Notes under the pieces: generated by a model
Told to the model about the DNA's origin: nothing
Databases searched by the model: none
What the model saw: the letters and a program-made list of their open reading frames with translations, nothing else
Translations under genes and position numbers: made by a program
Part shown: positions 20,401-31,755 of the stretch, piece by piece
Numbering within the stretch: position 1 is the first letter of the stretch
How the letters are laid out: every line of letters begins with the position of its first letter
Source of the DNA: Sciurus carolinensis
Lineage: Eukaryota; Chordata; Mammalia; Rodentia; Sciuridae
Reading direction: 5' to 3'
NCBI RefSeq assembly: GCF_902686445.1
Contig: NC_062219.1
Coordinates: forward strand, 142,954,057-143,018,056
Length of the DNA: 64,000 nt

Positions 20401-21964
20401 TGAGGGACCCAGATGTTTATGCCCTGTGGAAAATGGTCTCCAAACCTAACAACTATAATTCCTTCCAGTCAAACACACAGGCCAGCCATTCCTCACCACC
20501 AGAAGTGAAGTCCATTTCTCCTTTGCTGAGACAAGGCTCCACCTGGAACAGGCTCAACAACAGGAGGCAGAGGCAGAAGTGATGTTTGGCCAGTTCTGAG
20601 TCAGTCAGACACCTGGAAGATTCTACTTTCATATGCTCTGGGGAGGCCAATTGCTATCTCGTGAAGACTCTGCTAGCCTCGTCTACCCCAAAAATGAGAG
20701 GCTGTGTAGAAAGAGAGGCCCCTCAAAGGAACACCCCTGTACAGACAGGGGAGGGGAGGTTTCTTGGGCCTTCCAGTCCTCCGGTTGCCAACTGATGCAA
20801 CTGAGGAGGAGTCACAGGTCACACAGCACTGACAACTACCCAACTGAGTCACGCCCCAATGTCTGACCCACAGAAGCAAGAGAAGAAATAAACCATTGCT
20901 GTTTTATGAAGTCACTGCACAGTTTCTTAGATACCCAGTACATCCACGATGGTCAGTCACTGGTGAAGAGTTGCTTCCAGGGGGTAATTTCCTGGGACAT
21001 CAGGACCACCTCACCAGTGAACAAAGCTGGTTTCACTACTCTGAAAGAGCCTTGGACAAGAAATGAAGGGTCCCTGGTCCTCGAAGGTCAGGCCTATGTG
21101 CAATGAGGTGGCAAAGACACAGGGACACAGGTGGAACTAGAAGTCAGAGATCCTACTACCTCCGTTGTCTCACTCCTTCCCTTGGCCAGCTGTGATCTCA
21201 GAGTCGCAAGGCAAATTCTTGTTTCCCTAGAGGTTAAAACATGGCTTCTCCTTACTGCTGATCCCATGAAGCGTCTAAGCCACCCATTTCTTTCCCTAAA
21301 CATTTAGTATGTCTATTCCATTTGGTTCAAGGAAAATTAGCTCCTAACTTAGTACAAAGTCATACAGTTGGTAATATGGCAGAGGAGTGCTAGGAAGACG
21401 AAGGATTCCAAGGAAAAGACTCCAGTCTCTTTTCCCAAGCCGTTCAGTCTAGGAAGAGGCTGGCCCGAGTATGGTAGCAGCTCCCATCCAGCAACATTAG
21501 GATAAAATCACTGCACAAATGCACTGACTCGGTGGATAAAAGCAGTGCTCCATCTAAGACAGAAAGCCTTCTATTTTCCTTTTTATTTTTTTTTTTCGTT
21601 ACTGGGGTAAGGTCACCCATGGGACCCAGTTTGTCCCCTTGTTGCCCTGGTAATCAAAGCACATAATTAAAAGCTAGCTGGTGAGAGCAATGGATGTGAT
21701 TCTGTGACCCAAGAACAGTGTTTTTCCTAAACAAAGCTCATTAGATCCCATTAAATCTACAATAGGTTTAAATTTACAAAGTCTACACTGGAATGATCCC
21801 AAGTAGGGTTTTTAACCAAAGAATGTCCTAAGCACAGAGAAAATTTGAAAAGTGATTTATTTTCAAAGCGAGGAACTCAGGTACAGGTTGGGCCTGCAAA
21901 TACTTACACAAGGCAGGAATGGGGAGACCCTGGTGGAAGGCTCTGAAGTCTGAAGTCAGTGGCT
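20401..21964. other. Anonymous sequence
   Basis: 1.5 kb without recognised repeats. Several open frames of 60-77 codons overlap on both strands, with no protein similarity I can recognise and no splice or promoter context. About 21640-21800 looks repeat-free and compositionally balanced. Confidence 0.42.
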
Positions 21965-22127
21965 GGGAAGAAGGAAGAGAGAAGGGAGGAAGGAGGGAGG
22001 AGGAAGGAGAGGAGGGAAGAGGCAGACAGATGGAGGAGGGAGAAAAGAGGAAGAAGGGAGGAGGGAGGAAAGAGCATGGAAGAGGGAGAAGCAGGGGGGA
22101 GGAGGAAGAAGGGAGGAGGGGGAGGGA
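21965..22127 (+). repeat. Long polypurine (GGA/GAA) tract
   Basis: About 163 bases are almost entirely A and G on the plus strand, with only a handful of pyrimidine interruptions (around 22023-22031, 22075 and 22093). It creates spurious Glu/Arg/Lys and Pro/Ser/Leu open frames on both strands. Such mirror-like purine tracts can adopt triplex (H-DNA) structures. Confidence 0.95.
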
Positions 22128-22349
22128 CCACAGTGAGGGGACATCTGGCCAATGGTACAATGAGGTGGAGTGGAGGTGACTTTCCTCTGCTGAATCCACT
22201 TACGTCTCGATGGTCAAGTCACGTCAGCAGTGTGTCTCCTCAATGGCTGGCTCAGGATGGGATATCAGCAACTTTTTTAAATGGCTCTGAAATGTCAGAG
22301 CTTATTCTTTCACTTTTGTCACTGCAACAGTGACCTCATGTCTTTGGTT

Positions 22350-22402
22350 GTTGTAGTTGTTTTTTTGTTTGTTTGTTGTTTGTTTGTTTGTTTTGGTTTT
22401 TA
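22350..22402. repeat. (TTTG)n simple repeat
   Basis: GTTT/TTTG units with small interruptions. It may be the relic tail of an antisense retroposon, but no SINE body is adjacent. Confidence 0.85.
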
Positions 22403-22614
22403 ATTCTGGGGGAGAAGAAACTGGGTAAATTCCAAATGCTTCTGCTTTGACCAGGCTGTGGCAGTTTCCCCCACCAGATGTCCACCTGGAGGACAGGAAA
22501 GGAAGGTGCTGGGTGGGTGGAGCAGATGTCGCAGCCTGCAATCACTGACCCAGATGCCGGGAAGCCTTCAGAGGGAGGCTGGTGGCTCCTCCTGGAGGTC
22601 AGAGTGTAACCAGG

Positions 22615-22805
22615 TGGCTTCCAAGCCTGGGTTTGAACCTGCCTGACTTTAAGCCAGTCTTTATATTTCAGCCTCCATGTTCTTGCCTGAATAACAGGGT
22701 TGATAGCACCACCTACCTCACAGAGGTGTGGTCAAAGTGCTTCGTTTAGTGCCCCAACGTAGCCAGCAGTTACTGAAAGTTAGCTGTTATTATCATTATT
22801 ATTAG
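22615..22805 (+). mobile_element. MIR SINE
   Basis: 'gtttgaacctgcctgacttt', 'ttgcctgaataacagggttg', 'ccacctacctcacagaggtg' and 'gctgttattatcattattat' follow the MIR consensus from after the A box to the 3' end. It is old, shared by all mammals, and non-coding. Confidence 0.8.
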
Positions 22806-23468
22806 CAATCTGCACAGACCCTGCAGGGATGAATGACATGATGTGTTTTTGAGAGGTGTAGGCAATTTCTCAGACAGCATGTTCTTGATGCCTGAAATCC
22901 CTTATGAGAAAATTTCTCTGGTTTCTTAAATGCTGTCCCTCATTTGAAACGCAACTTAGCACCTCCAGAAGTTCCCTGAACGTGATGCGCACCCAACGAA
23001 TGAGTGTGTTGTGTTCAAAGACACATCCCACATCGGGTATGCACAAGAAGTTTCAGTAGGTTCCCAGTTTTCTTGTATATGACAGTGCATAAGCTTGGTG
23101 TAACGCAGAAGTGTTTAATCTGTGGGTCCAAAAATGGGGCATCAGGAGCTCTGTGAGTTCCTTGAAATTAAATGCAAACTTGTCTTGATGCATTTATATG
23201 TTTTGAGGGTCAAAAGAGCCACAGCTGGTGTTGGATTCTCAAGGGGCATTATAGCCAAAGAACCTCTGTAATTGGGACTGCCACCAGAAAGTAGCACTCC
23301 ACAGTCTATTTCAAGGACAGTGGATTTGCTGAAAGTCTAGAGAGATCTGGAAGTGCATTGCAGTTTGGAAGGAGTTAGGTGAGGGAGAATGGAAGCGTGG
23401 CATCAGTGGTAATCAGATTAACCCCAGGATGCTGCATCCTGTGGGCTTAAGAAGCAGAGATTCCATAG
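22806..23468. other. Anonymous sequence
   Basis: No recognisable element was found. Confidence 0.4.
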
Positions 23469-23655
23469 AGCTTCCCACCAGGAGGTGAGGCAGGAGGATG
23501 CAAGTTCAAAGTCAGTCTCAGCAACTTATCGAGGCCCTAAGCAACTTAGTGAGACCTGTCTCTAGATAAAAAGTAAACAGGGCCAGGGATGTGGCTCAGT
23601 GGTTTAGTGCCCCTAGGTTCATCCCCTGCAGCAAAAATAAAAAATAAAAACAGAG
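23469..23655 (+). mobile_element. B1-dID SINE
   Basis: The B1 part starts inside 'aggaggtgaggcaggaggat' (5' truncated) and continues 'gtcagtctcagcaacttatc', with a duplicated 'cctaagcaacttagtgagac' typical of the sciurid form. The ID part is 'gccagggatgtggctcagtg' and 'gtgcccctaggttcatcccc', with an A-rich tail. Confidence 0.9.
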
Positions 23656-24115
23656 AGAAGTCCCCTAGTGCCAAACCAAGCCCTGCCAACCCAATAGCCC
23701 CTGAGCTGCCCTGAGGGAGCACGCAGAGGGAGATTCCAAAAGCCAGCGTTCTCAAAGTCAAGGGCTGGAGCAGGGGTGACCCGGGGTCTCAGGGACACGA
23801 AAGTCTAGGCCCAGCTGTCTGATCTTAACACCAGTTCTCCATTCATGATTGAGGAGGTCACATTAGAAAATCCTTAGCTCTTCTTTCAATTCTAGAGTAA
23901 GGATTCTAATGATTCCTTAAGTTTGTTCATTGGATACTTCTTGCACATGAAAAAACTTGGAAGATCCAGATTTTGTAGAATCTGAATCTTACATAATTTA
24001 GCTATAGGATTACTGGGGAAATTCCTGATGACTGATCCAGATTGAATTTCAGATAAGCAACAAATATATTTTTAAATGTGTGTTTCAAATATTGCACAGG
24101 ACATATTCATCCAGA
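23656..24115. other. Anonymous sequence
   Basis: Nothing recognisable was found. Confidence 0.4.
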
Positions 24116-24420
24116 CAGTCCCTAACTTGTCATGGTTTGACTTAATTTTTTGACTTTAAGATAATGGGAAAATGGTGCGTGCTCAGTAGAAACCATACTT
24201 CAGATTTTGCATTTGGATCTTTTCCCAGCCTGGGTCTATGGGTCCAATCCTCTCTCTCAGAGAGGCAGGGACCCGCAGCTCCCAGTCAGCTCCACGATCC
24301 CAGAGGAAATGACCCACGCTTTGGTGTGCTAGGCAGCTAAGTGAGAATGCGTGGTAGGCTAGGAGCATTGAATTCATTTTTAATTAACTATGGGCTTCTC
24401 TAGACGAAACCTCTGCACTA
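24116..24420 (+). mobile_element. Non-autonomous DNA transposon, probably TcMar-Tigger
   Basis: It begins 'cagtccctaacttgtcatgg' then 'tttgacttaattttttgact', continues 'cagtagaaaccatacttcag', 'ggatcttttcccagcctggg' and 'gcagctcccagtcagctcca', and ends near 'aactatgggcttctctagac'. The order matches a mammalian element whose ends read CAGTCCCTGACTTACGATGG. The right terminus is degraded. The family name is uncertain. Confidence 0.65.
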
Positions 24421-25797
24421 GAATATTATTTCCTTTTTACCTACAGTTCACAGTTAGCTAGGACTCCTGTATTTTTATTTGCTCAATCTGGTGACCATGT
24501 CTTCATTCTTTACTCAAAATAAAAGAGTACAAAATGAGGAATATCAACTGCAGTACCAATTGAGATGCTTTATTAGAACAGGAAAAGAAATCACAGTAAA
24601 TTGTGGGTGCATTGAAGGCTCAGCTCTATTCAGACGATTTGAACACTCTACCACGACTGGACCAAGGACCTCAGCAAAGGAGGTCCCTGGAGCCCAGCCC
24701 TCAGCAGCATCACAGCCAAGTCAGATCTTCCGGGAGTCCAACGTCTCTGCCGAAGGCCTCTTTGTGCCCCCGACCTCACCTTGCTTTCATGACAATCTCT
24801 CAAATTACACAATTGTGTATTTGTGTAACTCCAACTTTAATTTTTTAGTCTGTTCTCTCTATGGGGGGTTGGATTTTCAGTTCTCTTGTTTTATCTAAAA
24901 ATAGATCTTAAATGTTTATGAAGTGGTGTAAGTTTTTCACATTAGACTATTTTAGAAACATCACAATATTATGTTAATTATGTGGGCAACTTTGGTCACT
25001 TTTATTTTCTGTACTTTACAAGGTCTGAAATGAGAAACAAGGAATACTGAATGTTTCCTTCACGTAGGAATGCTTTTATAGAAAGATTTAATTTTGACTG
25101 TAGCCTGCAGATATATAAAGTCATGTGGGTCTATAAATAAATATTGTGAATATGTTTAATATATTCATGAGTGCTCCATGGAATTATCCTAAAAGCACAA
25201 CTAATTCCAGTGTAATGATAGACTTGTAGGAAACCAGTCAAGTTAGACAAAACTGTTCTGTCAGAGCCATATATAAAGTTTTATGGATAAACTCTGTGTA
25301 TATTTTAAATAGCATACACAAAGGATCCACGGAAAACATTCTGCTGTTCTTCAATTTGAATTTCAACCACCAGGTCCAATTCATTTTTATTATTGAAAGA
25401 CAGTATTTTTGAGCATTATTGCATAGAATTTGCATTATTATGGCACTTCGTGTTTTTGACTTTGAAAATCTCTTCCTAATAGCACTGGAAATTGACTTAA
25501 AATGTAATATGATAGAAAATAAAAACGATTATGAAGGAAAGTAAAAGTAATTTAAGATAGATAATACATGCAGGAGATGAAGGAGGCAGAACGAGATAAG
25601 CAGAAAGAAAGGGGCTGAAGTGTCAAGAAATGAAATCTATTTAGCAACTTTTGATGAATGGTTTGAAATAGGTCACACGAGGCATTATAGATTCACAATG
25701 GTAACTGAATGCAGTAGTTCACCATGCCAACTGTGCCAGTTATCTGTGTGGCTCTTGGCTGGCTTTTTCCCTCTAAAGAACTTGAGATATCTCATTG
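24421..25797. other. Anonymous sequence
   Basis: It contains a 139-codon open frame (24479-24898) with no recognised domain, a low-complexity C-terminus and no gene context, which I do not accept as a gene. The remainder is AT-rich. Confidence 0.42.
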
Positions 25798-25910
25798 AGG
25801 GGTGTGTGTGTGATGGCAGTGGTGGTGCTGGAGTGTGTACCTGTGCCTCCGTGTGTGGGCACGCTGGTGTGTGTGAGTGTGTGTGTACCAGTGGAGGGCT
25901 GGGGGTGAGT
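25798..25910. repeat. Imperfect GT-rich repeat
   Basis: GTGTGT runs are interrupted by cc, gg and ca motifs over about 110 bases. This looks like a decayed (TG)n microsatellite. Confidence 0.8.
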
Positions 25911-26022
25911 ACCCCATGACTATTAGTAGTACCTCAGGATAGCCACCTTGCTTTTTATTGCATAAATTAACTATTACAGTTGAAATCATGAAGACTTTCT
26001 CTTCCCAAAATATTTAATATGG

Positions 26023-26033
26023 AATAGAATTCT
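26023..26033 (+). repeat. Left target-site duplication of truncated L1
   Basis: AATAGAATTCT, repeated exactly at 26782-26792. Confidence 0.92.
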
Positions 26034-26781
26034 TTTTTTATTTTTATTTTTTTTTTATTTTTTACAGACTGCATTTTGATTCATTGTACACAAATGAGAT
26101 ATATCTTTTTGTTTCTATGGTTGTACATGATATAGATTCACACCATTCGTGTAATCATACACGTACGTAGGGTAATGATGTCTGTCTCATTCCACCATTT
26201 TCATACCCCCCTCCCTCTCATTTCCCTCTACATAAAGTTCCTCCATTCTTCTCTCACCCCCACCCTCCCACCCCCATTATATATCATCACCCAGTTATCA
26301 GGGAAAACATTCGGCCTTTGGTTTTCTGGGATTGGTTTATTTCACTTAGCATGATATTCTCCAATTCCATCCATTTATCTGCAAATACCATAATATCATT
26401 CTTCTTTATGGCTGAATAATATTCCATTGTGTATATAAACCACATTTTCTTTATCATTCATCTGTTGAAGGGCATCTAGGTTGGTTCCATAATCTAGCTA
26501 TTATGAATTGAGCAGCTATAAACATTGATGTGGCTGTGTCACTGTAGTATGCTGATTTTAAGTCCTTTGGGTATAAACCAAGGAGTGGGATAACTGGGTC
26601 CGTTCCAAGTTTTCTGAGGATTCTCCACACTGCTTTCTAGAGTGGATGCACCAATTTGCAATTCCACCAGCAATGTAAAAGTATGCCTTTTTCCCCACAT
26701 CCACGCCAACATCTATTATTGTTTGTGCTCTTGATAATAGCCATTCTAATTGGAGTAAGATGAAATCTTAGAGTTGTTTTA
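26034..26781 (-). mobile_element. 5'-truncated LINE-1, antisense
   Basis: The T-rich left end (complement of the poly-A tail) leads into the complement of the L1 3' UTR, including the C-rich complement of the polypurine tract (about 26200-26275). It then enters the ORF2 C-terminal region ('ctgaataatattccattgtg', 'aaggagtgggataactgggt', 'gcaccaatttgcaattccac'). It is about 750 bp and ends abruptly at the target-site duplication, so it truncated during reverse transcription. It resembles the L1 at 4627 but lacks that copy's TG/TA array. Confidence 0.93.
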
Positions 26782-26792
26782 AATAGAATTCT
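26782..26792 (+). repeat. Right target-site duplication of truncated L1
   Basis: Perfect AATAGAATTCT at the 5' truncation point. Confidence 0.92.
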
Positions 26793-27956
26793 ATTAATGC
26801 CTAATCTTTAAATCTGCCTTTCTTTTTGGATAGGCAGTTAATTAAATGTTCTGTAGTTATTTATACTTTCTTAAGGTTCCCACTTTTTCTTTTTGCTTCA
26901 AATTAGCTCATTTCTTGTGCAAATAATTTATTCCAGTATCTTCCACTTATGTACATTTAATGCTTGTAATTCTTTTTTCTTATAATTAATGAATGATTAC
27001 TGATGACATTGTTAACTGTGTATACAAATTAACTAAGGGGACACATGACCTCACAAAGGGCCCATTCCTTATTGGCCAAGGTACACAAATATTATTCCAA
27101 AGCTTAAAGTTACTGAAAATTGCCCCCTCTCTTTTAGGAAAATTCTTTCTACCTGCTGAGCTGCTGATCTATTTGTTCTTTCTCTGAGTGTACCTGGCCA
27201 AAGTTTATTTGCTTATTACCGAGTAGCTACTTGTGTTTTGAGTTCACTGCATTTTCAAAAGTCTTCTTAATTGCAGATATTCGACTTTGCACATAGCAGA
27301 TTCCTGGATATCCTGTTGTTCTATTTGCATGACATATGCTGGAATATTTGGGTTGTGATAAATGGTGTTCACAGAAGGGTTCATACACATGTTTAGCTGA
27401 AGTTAGGGATCACTGAATATGTTTTTCCATCTTTTGGAAAAAGGCAAAAATCTAATTGGAAACTAGTCATTTGTACTCACAAAGATATGTTTTCTTCATA
27501 GATGGACACAAAAGAGTACATTTGATGGCATTGGAAGATTTAAACGAACATTAGATTTTAGCAATAAGAAAAGTGTGCATTGGTCTTGAAAAAATGCAAG
27601 TCTGTTTTTCATCTGCTGTGGGCTTTTTTTTTTTTATCAGATATAAGACAAACTTTGGGGATGAATGAAAGCTGCCTGGAGGAACAGGAAAGATAATTGA
27701 GGAATCCAACAATCTTCCTGGCCATCAGATTGGTAAAATGTTACTGCTTAACCATACTTCAAAGCATCTTGTTCACTGCCTGTGGGGGTGGGGGATGTGG
27801 GGGAGGGGCATAACCAGGACGATTACTTTAGGGATAACTCGACAATAGGAATTCAAACTGAAGACTAGGGTCCAGCTGTGTAACTCCCAATATGAGCCCC
27901 AGAGAAACTCCAGCCCATGTTCTCAAAAAAGAAAAAATGTCCATCCTAACAGTTTT
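26793..27956. other. Anonymous AT-rich sequence
   Basis: No repeat family or gene was recognised. A G-rich run ('tgggggtgggggatgtgggg') lies near 27782-27805. Confidence 0.42.
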
Positions 27957-28330
27957 TGTAATGTTCAAATAATAAAAACTGGAATATAAGATGAAACTAG
28001 ATATATAAAAAATTTTAGTATATCCATACAATGGAATATTATACAACAGGTATTATAAATAAACTATGTGCATTACCACAGATCAGAAAAATAATATTGA
28101 TAAAAAAAAATGGATTGCGGAAGGCTCAACTCAATGCAGTAGTATTTATATAAAGTTTAAAGCCATGAAAACAATATTGAGTATGTACACAAAGATTTGT
28201 AGGGAAAGGATAAAAATGTGCAAAGCAAACAAAAAAATAATCAAAGGACAATAGTGAATCCTGGAGAAGAAAGAAGGAGACATGGAAATAGGTACGTAAG
28301 GTGAGTTCCCCATGTAGGTACACGTATTTT
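27957..28330 (+). mobile_element. Ancient LINE-1 ORF2 end / 3' UTR fragment
   Basis: 'tatatccatacaatggaata' and 'attatacaacaggtattata' are the L1M ORF2 C-terminal signature (equivalent of CCATACAATGGAATACTAT). Diverged 3' sequence follows. Confidence 0.7.
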
Positions 28331-28544
28331 TTTTATCTCAGAAAAGACTGAGCAAAGCAGTGGTCAAAGAAAAAAGAAGCGATCTTATGGTAAATGATTG
28401 AATAATTAATGAATATATTAAGAATAAAAGCAAACAAAAGCAGATACCATTACAGAGATAGTAAGTTGATTCTCATACACTCAAGACAATAGAGAAGCAA
28501 CTAGAGATTGCTACACGGGTCTAAAATGATGATTCTTCACTTAC

Positions 28545-28742
28545 TAGCTTTACTTTTTAATTTTATGTATTTACTTAGAACCTGGGGATTGAACCTGAGG
28601 GCTCTCTACCACTGGATTACCTCCCCAGTCCTTTCGATTATTTGTTTTGAGATAGGGTCTTGCTAAGTTGCCTGGTTGGCCTTAACTTGAGGTCCTCTGT
28701 CTCAGCCTTCCAAATCCCTGGAATCACCGGCTCTCACTGGTT
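28545..28742 (-). mobile_element. B1-dID SINE, antisense
   Basis: ID complement 'cctggggattgaacctgagg' and 'ggattacctccccagtcctt', then B1 complement 'agatagggtcttgctaagtt', 'cttaacttgaggtcctctgt' and 'ctcagccttccaaatccctg'. It is more diverged than the other copies. Confidence 0.85.
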
Positions 28743-29039
28743 TTAATATAATAGATTAAACTGCATTTAATTGTGGAGACAAAAAAAAAAAAAATGACAT
28801 TCTAAAACTACATCACCAAGACTTGTATCTAAAAGATAAGTGTTATTAAGAATCTTTTATATTTAATTCTCTGAGAATAATATTTCCCTACTAACATGAT
28901 TTAACTTTATCATATTTGATTTTCAAACTGGTTTTCAAGTAACCTTTACGGGAAGAAGATGCACCAGCCTGCAAAATAGAGTTATTTTGCCCCAAATCTT
29001 GACCAATATAACAAAATAATGAAACAGTCCTGTTTCTCC

Positions 29040-29530
29040 CTCCTCCCAGCTTCATCCTGCCAATCAACACATTCATACAAGCAGCAAACAAGAATTCCCA
29101 GGCCCAGCGTCAGCCTCCCCTACCCCTGGGCCACACACCACAGTCTCCTGCCCAGCCTCGCCCCAGGTAACCTCCACTGCCTTCCACTGCCTCCTCTTGC
29201 CACCAGCAGCATTAAGTCACTTGCAGTCAATGCCCCCTTAGGCTTCCAGACATCCAGGACTCTGCGCTCACAGTCCCCCTGTCTAGCAAACCTCCTCCAC
29301 CCCACCCGTTCTTCCACCAGCCTCTGTCAAACTGAACTTAGTGTCTCACAGGACTTTCAGACCCTCTTGGATCTCCTGTTTTGTCAAACTGTACCACACA
29401 GTGTGATCTGTCTCTCCTTTCTACAGTACTTCTGGAGGGCAGGAATCATATTAACGTCTGAGGCACCTTTGTCCCCATGTCTACTCCATTGGAAGGAAGG
29501 TATTATAGATGCTCCATAAACTGAACTGAA
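29040..29530 (+). mobile_element. L2 LINE 3' fragment (tentative)
   Basis: 'cttctggagggcaggaatca' and 'tgctccataaactgaactga' near 29430-29530 resemble the L2 3' terminus. The C/T-rich part upstream (29040-29400) is compatible with L2 3' sequence. The 166-codon open frame across it is incidental. Confidence 0.45.
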
Positions 29531-30368
29531 CTGAGGAAACATTGCTATTTCAGATTTGCTACAAGTTGTTAAATTAAAAAATATGTCGTGCTATACTATT
29601 GGCAAAATCCCTATCCAAGAGTGGCAGTCTTCAGCTGAGTCCTAAATACATTCTTATTTTCTGTTATCATCCTGGCTTCCCATCATCTGGGATTCCCTCT
29701 TGTTTCTCTCTCTGGTCCACCCTCTACACTCATCTGGAATGAAATAGTCATTCCCTTGTATCTGGGTTGATAAAATAATTGCATAGATTTTTCATGCAAT
29801 TAACTCAAAGGGTAGACTCTAACTATTGTGCTGGGTTGTCTATAGCACCACATACTGCTGTATCTAATTTGCAACTATACAAATCAGTGACATGTTGGAA
29901 TTTAAGGAGGTTCATTAGCTTACAATGTTTATTCTGCAAAATGTTGGCTGGTATTTAAAAATAACCTCCCCCACTTGACGAAAATCGTCAAATCCCCTTA
30001 TGTTGCTTCAAGGTTATATCATCAGATATGTATTAGTGTGGCACCTGGAATTTCAGTTGCTCAGTCCTTTCCAGACATTTGTGAGTGGGCTACAATGAGG
30101 TGGACAAGCTGCAGACAGGAAATCACAGAGATGAAACCCATATGTCCCACATTGGAAAGTCTTAGCACCTGGCAGAATTATTTTGGTCACCATTCCATTG
30201 TTGGGTCTATGCCCAAGAAAGCTATCTATGGAAGTTGCAAAGCTAAGTATGGAAGTTGGATGGCAGAATGTCACCAGTGTGTCCCTACTGTTTAGAAGGT
30301 AGGGATGGAGTAGGTACAGGAAAAGTCTCTGCATCAGTACCACCAGAATGATGAACCCTAAGCCAATA
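29531..30368. other. Anonymous sequence
   Basis: No repeat or gene was recognised. Confidence 0.4.
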
Positions 30369-30420
30369 CCACACACACACACATACACACACACACACAC
30401 ACACACGCACATATGCACAC
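30369..30420. repeat. (CA)n microsatellite
   Basis: About 50 bases of AC dinucleotides with T and G interruptions. It is not attached to a visible SINE. Confidence 0.95.
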
Positions 30421-31654
30421 ATTCTACAGGATGCATGCCAAACCATCTCCCATGCCTGTTATGCTTGTGCACAGGTCCTGGAAGTATGTCCACTACCAGA
30501 CTAGGAGATGTTTTGAGGGGGGAGAATTAACACCTAGAATTAGGCTCAATGAAGAAGAGCAACAGAGACTGGAGGCAGAGATGGAATCAGTTGACCGTGT
30601 GAGCAGAAGCTTTAAAAACTGTAAGAATGCAGGAGCACATAGGGTTTCCAAGGACACCTGAGTCAGTCATGGCAAGGAGCTGACCAGAGCCCCAGGCAAG
30701 ACTGGCTATTGTCAAAAGAGAATAACATCTGCCAGGGACAGTGTTGACCAAGTAAGACAGAAAGGCCCTATGGGCATTTAGAATACAAAAGTAATTTCCT
30801 AACTGGAGAAACTTTTTGTACCTAAGGAAAATTCCAGGGGGGATATTATTGAGATTATATATATTTAATGGAAATTATAGTTGTGACATTTAGCACTGCT
30901 GTTAACATAATAACCAAGTCTACTTAAAACTAATATTTGAAAGGTTTTTCTATCTAGAAGTATTTTTTTTTAGTCAAAGGATTTTTTTCTTGCAATTTAA
31001 GCTTTAAAATCAAAATGGGAAAATATGGTCATTAACTGTAAAGATGTAAAGACCCAAGTTTCAACATCTAAGGAAAATATCTTAATGCTCATGTGATATG
31101 TTAGCATAGACACATTCTGATTAGTTTCTCTCTACAAGAAAGTAAATTAGCTTTTAAATGTCAACACAGGTCAAATAAAAAGGTGAGCTATACACCTGGA
31201 GAATGGCTGGTTGAGCCTGAACATCTGGATGCTTGCACACTATCAGGCTGCGTCTGTCCTCCACACTGACCCAGGGACAGCCATGCACAGTGCAAAGACT
31301 CAGGCCCCACAGACCCTTCCACAAGAGCACTCACGGTGCTTAATGTCATAGTTCCTGTCAAACCAGAGGACAGAACATAAGTCAACCTGACACGGAGAAA
31401 TTTTCTCTTATTAAAAAGATTACAACACAGTGATAGATACATGAGTCTAGAGAGAGGAGGCAAAGTTATCCCTTCAAACAAAGGAAAAAAAAGCAGAATA
31501 AATAAGTTTGCCACCAGCACATTAATAAGACTGACATCGCTTTAATCAAATTGGTTGTATCTTCCCTATAGTCTTTGTCCTTATAGCATGAAGGTGTGTA
31601 TGTTGCAATTCCATGAACCACGGTACCACCACATACACCATGTACTTTCATACA
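30421..31654. other. Anonymous sequence
   Basis: No repeat family or gene was recognised. An 82-codon open frame at 30413-30661 has no recognised domain. Confidence 0.4.
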
Positions 31655-31755
31655 GTTTTCTTTTTTCTTTTCTTTTCTTTTATTGTAGTGCTGGGGATGG
31701 AACCCAAGGCCTCACACATGTCAAACAAGCACTCAACAGCCACATCTCCAGTTTG
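31655..31755 (-). mobile_element. ID SINE, antisense
   Basis: A (TTTTC)n tail complement is followed by 'gtgctggggatggaacccaa', 'ggcctcacacatgtcaaaca' and 'cacatctccag'. It is complete in length and moderately diverged. Confidence 0.87.

Noticed and set aside
21828..22333. Overlapping Pro/Ser/Leu and Glu/Arg/Gly frames on both strands
   Set aside because: Artefacts of the polypurine tract.
24479..24898. 139-codon open frame
   Set aside because: No domain and no conserved features recognised; anonymous DNA.
29019..29519. 166-codon open frame
   Set aside because: It overlaps probable L2 sequence and is compositionally biased.
30053..30493. 146-codon minus-strand open frame
   Set aside because: It crosses a CA microsatellite (Cys-Val run) and has no domain.
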